Assembly: GCF_900112675.1 (NCBI RefSeq)
Contig: NZ_FOMQ01000010.1
Coordinates: forward strand, 1 to 64,000
Origin: Paracidovorax konjaci
Lineage (GTDB): Bacteria; Pseudomonadota; Gammaproteobacteria; Burkholderiales; Burkholderiaceae_C
Reading direction: 5' to 3'
Length of the DNA: 64,000 nucleotides
Positions 58,039 to 64,000 of the stretch are shown here, piece by piece. Each line of letters begins with the position of its first letter. Position 1 is the stretch's first letter. The translations under genes were made by a program, and so were the position numbers. The notes beneath the pieces were generated by a model, which had not been told where the DNA came from, searched no databases, and worked only from the letters and a program-made list of their open reading frames with translations.

Positions 58039-59046
58039 TTATATATCGGAATGGTAGCGTGTCACGCGTTCCACTTCATTTTTTGAACCCAGGATCACAC
58101 TGACGCGCTCGTGCAACTGCTTGGGCGGGATGTCGAGGATGCGATCGTGGCCGTTCGTGGCGGCGCCGCCGGCCTGTTCGACCAGCCAGGCCATGGGATT
58201 GGCTTCGTACATGAGGCGCAGCTTGCCCGGCTTGTTGGGTTCGCGCTTGTCCCAGGGGTAGAGGAAGATGCCGCCGCGCGTGAGGATGCGGTGCACGTCG
58301 GCCACCATGCTGGCGATCCAGCGCATGTTGAAGTCCTTCTCGCGCGGGCCTTCGGTGCCGGCCAGGCATTCGTCGATGTAGCGCTTCACGGGGGCATCCC
58401 AGTGGCGCATGTTGCTCATGTTGATCGCGAATTCCCGGGTGTCGGCGGGGATGCGCACGTTCTCTTCCACCAGCACGAAGGAGCCCTGTTCACGGTCCAG
58501 CGTGAACATCGCCACGCCGTCGCCCACGGTCAGCACCAGCGTGGTCTGCGGGCCGTAGATGCAGTAGCCCGCGGCGACCTGCCGGCTGCCGGCCTGCAGG
58601 AAGTCCTCGGTGGTCACGCCGGGGTGGCCTTCGGGCTTCTTGAGCACGCTGAAGATGGTGCCGATGCTCACGTTCACGTCGATGTTGGACGAGCCGTCCA
58701 GCGGGTCGAACATCAGCAGGTATTCGCCCTGCGGATAGCGGTTGGGTACGACATAGATGCTGTCCATTTCCTCCGAGGCCATCGCGGCCAGGTGGCCGCC
58801 CCATTCGTTCGCCTCGATGAGCACTTCGTTGGCGATGATGTCGAGCTTCTTCTGCACTTCGCCCTGCACGTTCTCGCTGTCGGCCGAGCCGAGCACGCCG
58901 CCCAGCGCGCCCTTGTTGACGGCCTGGCTGATGCCCTTGCAGGCGCGGGCGACGACTTCGAGCAGCAGGCGCAATTGGGAGGGGATGAGTCCGTCGACGC
59001 GTTGCTGTTCGACGAGGTAGCGGGTGAGGCTGATGCGTTGTGCCAT
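58039..59046 (-). CDS. fbp: Fructose-1,6-bisphosphatase class I
   Basis: 335 residues. Metal-site block [20 protein letters not shown], and substrate blocks [26 protein letters not shown] and [20 protein letters not shown]. Gluconeogenesis: removes the C1 phosphate. tRNA-Thr follows 11 bp after the stop, on the same strand. Confidence 0.97.
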   Translation of the reverse strand: MAQRISLTRYLVEQQRVDGLIPSQLRLLLEVVARACKGISQAVNKGALGGVLGSADSENVQGEVQKKLDIIANEVLIEANEWGGHLAAMASEEMDSIYVVPNRYPQGEYLLMFDPLDGSSNIDVNVSIGTIFSVLKKPEGHPGVTTEDFLQAGSRQVAAGYCIYGPQTTLVLTVGDGVAMFTLDREQGSFVLVEENVRIPADTREFAINMSNMRHWDAPVKRYIDECLAGTEGPREKDFNMRWIASMVADVHRILTRGGIFLYPWDKREPNKPGKLRLMYEANPMAWLVEQAGGAATNGHDRILDIPPKQLHERVSVILGSKNEVERVTRYHSDI

Positions 59047-59098
59047 GGGGAGGGTGTCTCTCTCGGGTCGGTGTGCGTTGGGTCGGGCGATCGGGCGG

Positions 59099-61807
59099 TC
59101 AGTCGGCCAGCGCGCGGCTGACGACTTCGCGCACGTCGTTGGACAGGTCGGGCTTGGCGGCCACGCGGGCGATGGCCTCGCGTGCGGCGGCGCGGTAGGG
59201 CTCGGCGAGCTTGCTCCAGCGGTCGAGCGCGCGCGCCAGCCGCGCAGCCACCTGTGGGTTGATCGCATCGAGTTCGAGCACGCGGTCGGCCCAGAACGCG
59301 TAGCCGGCAGCGTCCTGGCGGTGGAAGGCGCCCGGGTTCGCACTGCAGTAGCTGAAGATCAGGCTGCGCGCCCGGTTTGGGTTCCGGAGGCTGAAGTCGG
59401 GGTGCGACATGAGCTGTTTCACGGCGGGCAGCACGTCGCCGCCCCGGTCGGGCGTGCCGGCCTGCAGGGCGAACCATTTGTCCAGCACCAGCGCCTCGTC
59501 CTTGAACATCGCGTGGAACCGGGCCAGGGCCTGCGCCGCCAGGGGCTGGCCGGTCGCGACCAATGCGCTCAGCGCATTGAAGCGGTCGGTCATGTTGCCG
59601 GCATCCTTGAAGCGCTGGTAGGCCTTGCCGGGCCATACGGTGTCGCCCGTGCGGCGAGCGGCCAGGCACAGCATCGAGAGCGCCATGCCCGCGAGCGCCC
59701 GGCGCCCCGCGGAAATCGCATCGGGACGGTAGCCGCCGGTGTCGTGGTGCTGCTCCCAGGTCCATTCCCAGTCGGGCTGCAGGGCCACGGCCAGTTGCTG
59801 GCGCATGGCTTCGCGCACGGCGTGCACGCGCTGCGGATCGACCACGTCGAGCTGCTCGGCGATGTAGCCCTCGGAGGGCAGGGCGAGAACCAGTTCCTTG
59901 AAGGCCGCGTCCAGCGTCGGATGGCGCAGCACGTCGCGCATGGCCGCCACGAAGCTGGCGGGCAGCAGTTCTGCATCGATCGTGCCCGATGCCGCCGGAT
60001 CTATTGGATAATTTGCTATTGTTTTAATAGCAATCCGCAGCGCGAGGCGCTGGCCCGCCTCCCAGCGGTTGAACGGGTCCGTGTCGTGGGCGAGCAGGGC
60101 GAGCAGGGCTTCGTCGGGGTAGTCGATGTCCAGCAGCACGGGCGCGCTGAAGCCGCGCAGCAGCGATGGCACGGGCTCGGAGGCCACGTTCACGAAGGTG
60201 TAGGTGTGGCTCGGCTCGGTGAGCACGACGGTGCGGTCCGCGCCGCCGGCCTCTGCCTCGCCTTCGAACTGCAGCGGCAGGGCACTGCCGTCTCCGCCGA
60301 GCAGGCCCAGCGCCACGGGGATGACCATGGGCTCCTTCACGGGCTGGCCGGGCGTCGGTGCGAGGCTCTGCGACAGCGTGAGGGTGTAGGTGCGGGCGGC
60401 AGCGTCGTAGGTGCCGGCAGCGCGCACGCGCGGCGTGCCGGCCTGGGCATACCAGCGCTTGAACTGCGGCAGCAGGCGCGCGAGTTCGCTGTCGGGATTG
60501 GCATCGGCGATGGCCTGGGCGAAGTCGTCGCAGGTCACGGCTTGGCCGTCGTGGCGCTCGAAGTAGAGCTTCATGCCCGCAGCGAAGCCGTCGCGGCCCA
60601 CCAGCGTGTGCATCATGCGCACGACCTCGGCACCCTTCTCGTAGATGGTGACGGTGTAGAAGTTGTTGATCTCGACGTAGCTGTCGGGGCGCACCGGGTG
60701 GGCCATGGGGCCCGCGTCCTCGGGGAACTGCACGGTGCGCAGCACCCGCACGTCCTCGATGCGCTTGACCGCGCGCGCCGACGGGCTGCCCGAGAGGTCC
60801 TGGCTGAATTCTTGATCGCGGAAGACTGTGAGGCCTTCCTTCAGCGACAGCTGGAACCAGTCGCGGCAGGTGACGCGGTTGCCGGTCCAGTTGTGGAAGT
60901 ACTCGTGGCCGACCACCGATTCGATGTTGCCGAAATCCACGTCGGTGGCCGTGGCCTGGCTCGCCAGCACGTACTTCGTGTTGAAAATGTTCAGGCCCTT
61001 GTTCTCCATCGCGCCCATGTTGAAGTCGCTGGTGGCGACGATCATGAAGCGCTCCAGGTCGAGCGGCAGGCCGAAGCGCGCCTCGTCCCAGGCGATGCTG
61101 GCCATGAGCGATTCCATCGCGTGCTCGGTCTTCTCCAGGTCGCCCGGGCGCACGAAGATCTGCAGCAGGTGGTCGTTGCCCGACCGCGCGCGGATGCGCT
61201 GTTCGCGCGCCACGAGCTTGCCGGCGACGAGCGCGAACAGGTAGCAGGGCTTCTTGTGCGGATCGACCCACTTCGCGAAATGCCGGCCGTCGGCCAGCTC
61301 GCCCTGGTCCACCAGGTTGCCGTTGGACAGCAGCACCGGGTACTCGGCCTTGCTGGCGCGCAGCGTGACCGTGTAGCTCGCCATCACGTCGGGCCGGTCG
61401 AGGAAGTAGGTGATGCGGCGGAAGCCCTCGGCCTCGCACTGCGTGAAGAACGTGCCCTGGCTCACGTAGAGGCCCGAGAGCTGGGTGTTCTTCACGGGCG
61501 CGCAAGTGGTGAAGATCTCCAGGTCGAAAGGCTCCTGGCCTTCGGGCAGGTTCTCCAGCACCAGCTGGCTGCCTTCGAGCTTGAAGGACGTGCCCGCCCC
61601 GTTGACCAGCACCCGGGCGAGGTTCAGCTCCTGGCCGTCCAGGCGAAGGGGGGCCGGTGCCACATCGGCATTGCGGCGCACCCGCAGGCGGCTCAGCACG
61701 CGGGTCTTGGCGGGGTCCAGGTCGAACGTGAGGTCGACGTTGTCGATCCAGAACGCGGGGGCGGTGTAGTCGGCGCGGTGGATGGCGACGGGTTGTCCTT
61801 CACGCAT
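59099..61807 (-). CDS. pepN: Aminopeptidase N (M1 family), with translated repeat insert
   Basis: 902 residues from ATG 61807. GAMEN at 265-269, HEYFH zinc motif at 301-305 in [10 protein letters not shown], third ligand in [14 protein letters not shown] (Glu324). The C-terminal half follows the proteobacterial PepN pattern. Residues 592-606 ([15 protein letters not shown]) are encoded by copy 5 of the 46-bp repeat. They lie just after [13 protein letters not shown], where other PepN proteins have a variable linker, so the enzyme should still fold. Removes N-terminal residues from peptides. The gene is 60 bp after the DUF4276 gene and 52 bp before fbp. Confidence 0.97.
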   Translation of the reverse strand: MREGQPVAIHRADYTAPAFWIDNVDLTFDLDPAKTRVLSRLRVRRNADVAPAPLRLDGQELNLARVLVNGAGTSFKLEGSQLVLENLPEGQEPFDLEIFTTCAPVKNTQLSGLYVSQGTFFTQCEAEGFRRITYFLDRPDVMASYTVTLRASKAEYPVLLSNGNLVDQGELADGRHFAKWVDPHKKPCYLFALVAGKLVAREQRIRARSGNDHLLQIFVRPGDLEKTEHAMESLMASIAWDEARFGLPLDLERFMIVATSDFNMGAMENKGLNIFNTKYVLASQATATDVDFGNIESVVGHEYFHNWTGNRVTCRDWFQLSLKEGLTVFRDQEFSQDLSGSPSARAVKRIEDVRVLRTVQFPEDAGPMAHPVRPDSYVEINNFYTVTIYEKGAEVVRMMHTLVGRDGFAAGMKLYFERHDGQAVTCDDFAQAIADANPDSELARLLPQFKRWYAQAGTPRVRAAGTYDAAARTYTLTLSQSLAPTPGQPVKEPMVIPVALGLLGGDGSALPLQFEGEAEAGGADRTVVLTEPSHTYTFVNVASEPVPSLLRGFSAPVLLDIDYPDEALLALLAHDTDPFNRWEAGQRLALRIAIKTIANYPIDPAASGTIDAELLPASFVAAMRDVLRHPTLDAAFKELVLALPSEGYIAEQLDVVDPQRVHAVREAMRQQLAVALQPDWEWTWEQHHDTGGYRPDAISAGRRALAGMALSMLCLAARRTGDTVWPGKAYQRFKDAGNMTDRFNALSALVATGQPLAAQALARFHAMFKDEALVLDKWFALQAGTPDRGGDVLPAVKQLMSHPDFSLRNPNRARSLIFSYCSANPGAFHRQDAAGYAFWADRVLELDAINPQVAARLARALDRWSKLAEPYRAAAREAIARVAAKPDLSNDVREVVSRALAD
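59989..60034 (+). repeat. Dispersed 46-bp hairpin repeat, copy 5, inside pepN
   Basis: ATGCCGCCGGATCTATTGGA... followed by TTTGCTAT-N7-ATAGCAAT. The stem is intact over 7 bp. It lies wholly within the pepN reading frame (minus strand) and keeps the frame. It is A/T-rich against a surrounding G/C-rich gene. Confidence 0.88.
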
Positions 61808-61867
61808 GGGGCGTAATCTCCAGGTTGGGCGCAAGCCGTCTCACGGCGGGCATGGGGGGCATAAGAA

Positions 61868-62461
61868 TCATTGGACGAGGTTCAATACCGCGCGACTGAG
61901 GCGCTGGAAACTCGGCGAATGTTGTCCGAGGTAAGTCAGATTCAGTTGGGACGCTATTTTTGCCTGATGCGTGGTGGGTTTGTAAGCCATGCCCTTGGGC
62001 TGTGCGGCGGAAAGCCAGCCTTTGGCATCCCTCACGCATTCTGGGTCGGACGGGAAGGCCGTTTCTGTTGATATGGCGGGGAGGGCCGATCGCGTGGTCG
62101 CCTCGTCGCATAAAAAAAGCGACTCGAATTCCTTCACGATGAAACAGGCCTCGAAAGGGTAATCGGTCCGGATACCCTGGGCCATGGATTTGAGGTTCCG
62201 CTCTTCCTGCTCCACGTCGAGGCACCATTCGCAGTCGAAGTCCAGCACGCACAGCACGGCGGCGTTTTCCAGCATGGCGGCCTCGAAGAAACGGGCGAAA
62301 TTTGCCTTCACCTTAGGCAGCTCGCCCCGGCGCTGCGGCTTCAACACCTGCACGTCGTAGCGGCCATGGTGCTCGAGAATCCGCCGCAGCAGCACGGGCA
62401 CCGCACGTTCGTCGCCGTCCCCTTCCACGATGGCCAGCAGGCGCTGGCGGATCGCCGTCAT
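61868..62461 (-). CDS. DUF4276 family protein, TOPRIM-like putative nuclease
   Basis: 197 residues. LLAIVEGDGDERAVPVLLRRI at the N-terminus gives an acidic EGDGDE cluster (Glu13 to Glu18). AAVLCVLDFDCEW gives Asp74 and Asp76, and KEFESLFLCDE follows. Glu followed by a strand-borne DxD is the TOPRIM-like arrangement described for OLD-type effector proteins; DUF4276 is usually encoded with an AAA ATPase. Here it overlaps the ATPase gene by 4 bp. GC is lower than that of pepN. A DNA or RNA nuclease activated by its ATPase partner is the favoured inference. Confidence 0.8.
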   Translation of the reverse strand: MTAIRQRLLAIVEGDGDERAVPVLLRRILEHHGRYDVQVLKPQRRGELPKVKANFARFFEAAMLENAAVLCVLDFDCEWCLDVEQEERNLKSMAQGIRTDYPFEACFIVKEFESLFLCDEATTRSALPAISTETAFPSDPECVRDAKGWLSAAQPKGMAYKPTTHQAKIASQLNLTYLGQHSPSFQRLSRAVLNLVQ

Positions 62462-63675
62462 CGGCTCTCTTCCGGCTGAAGACCTTCCGCCGCCATGAAT
62501 TCGCCCAGCGTCATGAGGCCGCGCTGCACCGCCTCGCGCTGCGACGCCTTGATGGGAGCGATCCGCGTTGCGCCGTCCTGCATGGTGACGATGCGGATAT
62601 TGCCAGGCTCGAAGTGCTCGATGAGCTGCGGGCTGTGTGTGGTGACGATGATCTGCGTCAACTCCGCGACTTCCTTGAAGGCTTCGGCTAGCATGGAAAG
62701 GACCGCCGGGTGGACGGTCTGTTCGGGCTCCTCGATCACGATGAGGGAGGGCGCAGGTGTCTGGTAGAGAGAGAGCAGGATGCCGAATATGCGCAGAGTG
62801 CCGTCGGAGAGTTGAACCGGGTCGAATTGTCGGGAGGTCTTGTCTTTTGATTCGAAGCGGAAGTTGGGTACGAGATAGCTGCCCGCCGTGGTAACAGAGA
62901 CATCGATGAAATCCGGCAACACCACACGCATCATTTCGTAGATGCGGTCTAACATCTGCTTGCCCTTATGGGAACGCTTTGCGGCACGGATGACGGATGC
63001 CCAGTTGCTGCCATCTTCGCGCAACTCCGCTTCGGCATCTGGCGTGGTGAGTTGCCTGAGAGTATTGGGATAAAGAGCCGAAAACTTCCAACTGCGGATA
63101 TAGCTTTCCAGGGGCTCTGCGAGGCCATGGAAAGCGTAATCTCCGATAAGAGTTCCAAGTGCTAGCCGATCATGCTCATCCAAGGAGTAGGTTCTGGCTG
63201 GTACGGAATTCTTTTGGATGATCTTGCCGGATTTGTCGCGGCTGAAGCCTTCGAGGACATACCCGAACTCTTTCTCCCAACTATCTGGGTGTGAATTGCT
63301 GAATACCTCTTCCTGGTAGCAAGACGCTTCTTCTCTTTCCACCCGGAAGTTGCCTCCCGAAGTGCTGCCTATTTCCATGGCATATGCACCCGGAAATTCG
63401 ATGTCTTGATCGAACCGTTGAAGCGTTCCAATGGTTAGCCCTAGGTTGTAAGGCCGACCAGATGAGTTCTGCCGAATGCGCGCGATCCCCCCACGAGCCA
63501 CGATGGCATGGTCCAAGCCATCCCGAGCCGCGTCGCGCAGAAAACGCAAGGCATCCACGAAATTGCTTTTACCCGAGGCATTGGGGCCAACCAACACCGT
63601 GACTGCAGGATGCAGATCCACATTGACGTCGGAGACGCTGCGGTAGTGGCGGACATGCGCATTCGTGAGCCTCAT
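62458..63675 (-). CDS. AAA (AAA_21/OLD-like) ATPase, partner of DUF4276
   Basis: 405 residues from ATG 63675. Walker A GPNASGKSN at 30-38, then a long insert of coiled and hydrophobic blocks. The ABC-type signature QLSDGTLR lies at 288-295, Walker B LIVIEEPE at 311-318 and the switch histidine in THSPQL at 346-351. This is the SMC/ABC-like head of RecF/OLD-type ATPases seen in many phage-defence systems. The gene starts 7 bp after prfB, on the same strand. Two sampled 60-base lines in the gene are about 53% GC against roughly 75% or more in a sampled pepN line. That and the odd place point to horizontal acquisition. Confidence 0.88.
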   Translation of the reverse strand: MRLTNAHVRHYRSVSDVNVDLHPAVTVLVGPNASGKSNFVDALRFLRDAARDGLDHAIVARGGIARIRQNSSGRPYNLGLTIGTLQRFDQDIEFPGAYAMEIGSTSGGNFRVEREEASCYQEEVFSNSHPDSWEKEFGYVLEGFSRDKSGKIIQKNSVPARTYSLDEHDRLALGTLIGDYAFHGLAEPLESYIRSWKFSALYPNTLRQLTTPDAEAELREDGSNWASVIRAAKRSHKGKQMLDRIYEMMRVVLPDFIDVSVTTAGSYLVPNFRFESKDKTSRQFDPVQLSDGTLRIFGILLSLYQTPAPSLIVIEEPEQTVHPAVLSMLAEAFKEVAELTQIIVTTHSPQLIEHFEPGNIRIVTMQDGATRIAPIKASQREAVQRGLMTLGEFMAAEGLQPEESR

Positions 63676-63682
63676 CGCCGCC

Positions 63683-64000
63683 TCACACGCCCTGCTTGAG
63701 GGAGGCTTCGATGAATACGTCGAGGTCGCCGTCCAGCACCTTCTGGGTGGCGGAGATTTCGACGTTGGTGCGCAGGTCCTTGATGCGGCTGTTGTCCAGC
63801 ACGTAGCTTCGGATCTGGTGGCCCCAACCCACATCGGTCTTGGTGTCTTCGAGCTTCTGCTGCTCTTCCATGCGCTTGCGCATCTCGAAGTCGTACAGGC
63901 GCGAGCGAAGGCGCTGCCAGGCGACGTCGCGGTTGCTGTGCTGGCTGCGGCCGTCCTGGCACTGCACCACGATGCCGGTCGGGATGTGCGTGAGGCGCAC
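63683..64000 (-). CDS. prfB: Peptide chain release factor 2, C-terminal part (runs off right edge)
   Basis: The last 105 residues. [20 protein letters not shown], then [20 protein letters not shown], the segments that follow the GGQ loop in RF2, ending in [14 protein letters not shown] and the programmed frameshift site lie outside the window. Its stop is 7 bp upstream of the AAA gene. Confidence 0.95.
   Translation of the reverse strand: MRLTHIPTGIVVQCQDGRSQHSNRDVAWQRLRSRLYDFEMRKRMEEQQKLEDTKTDVGWGHQIRSYVLDNSRIKDLRTNVEISATQKVLDGDLDVFIEASLKQGV

Noticed and set aside
59989-60034. Sequencing error or frameshift in pepN because of the A/T-rich patch
   Set aside because: The frame is intact on both sides and the patch matches a repeat found at four other sites, so it is real sequence.

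Overview
This window is a high-GC betaproteobacterial chromosome segment that looks like Acidovorax or a close Comamonadaceae relative. The basis is the strong G/C third-position bias, the gene order rpsB-tsf-pyrH-frr-uppS-cdsA-dxr-rseP-bamA-ompH-lpxD-fabZ-lpxA-lpxB-rnhB, and the abundance of TAXI, RND and copper genes. The genus is inferred from protein and gene-order impressions, not from a database search.

Layout. 1-2100: an IS5-type transposase cut by the left edge, a glycine-rich exported protein, a small ORF and tRNA-Arg(TCT). 2161-13198: a KefB/YbaL-type cation:proton antiporter, an M14 carboxypeptidase lipoprotein, a RhlE-like RNA helicase with a long Gly/Arg tail, an orphan ATP-synthase epsilon paralog, ettA and a DUF1631 protein. 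13229-16682: two tandem small paralogs of unrecognised family, a TAXI-type periplasmic receptor and a self-cleaving P1-family peptidase. 16779-24188: an RND tripartite pump (adaptor, pump, outer-membrane factor) with a divergent TetR repressor and paired palindromic operators at one end, and a Pro-rich lipoprotein and second TetR gene at the other. 24316-26900: small or unrecognised genes and a cupin. 27182-32252: a copper-handling cluster (CusF-like protein, DUF411 protein, multicopper oxidase, TolC-like lipoprotein, two exported proteins). 32504-36203: a YitT-family membrane protein, and a Cd/Zn/Pb P-type ATPase divergent from a CadR/PbrR-like MerR regulator with a classic operator between them. 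36313-38872: an MlaE/MlaD/lipoprotein set without an ATPase. 38967-42211: a small exported peptide, NAD(P)HX repair enzyme and a DadA-like oxidase. 42475-57825: the translation, isoprenoid, envelope and lipid A operon, ending in RNase HII and a SpoU methyltransferase. 57952-64000: tRNA-Thr(CGT), fbp, pepN, a DUF4276 gene with a partner AAA ATPase, and the 3' end of prfB.

Most notable observations. (i) An AAA ATPase and DUF4276 gene pair, overlapping by 4 bp and of clearly lower GC than its neighbours, sits between prfB and pepN. It has the architecture of a two-gene ATPase plus TOPRIM-like nuclease anti-phage system and is my best candidate for an under-described system here. (ii) A 46-bp hairpin-forming repeat occurs five times. 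Four copies are intergenic and one lies inside the pepN reading frame, where it is translated in frame. (iii) There are clear regulator/operator pairs for the RND pump and the metal ATPase, a tandem pair of small paralogs, and an orphan AtpC-like protein.
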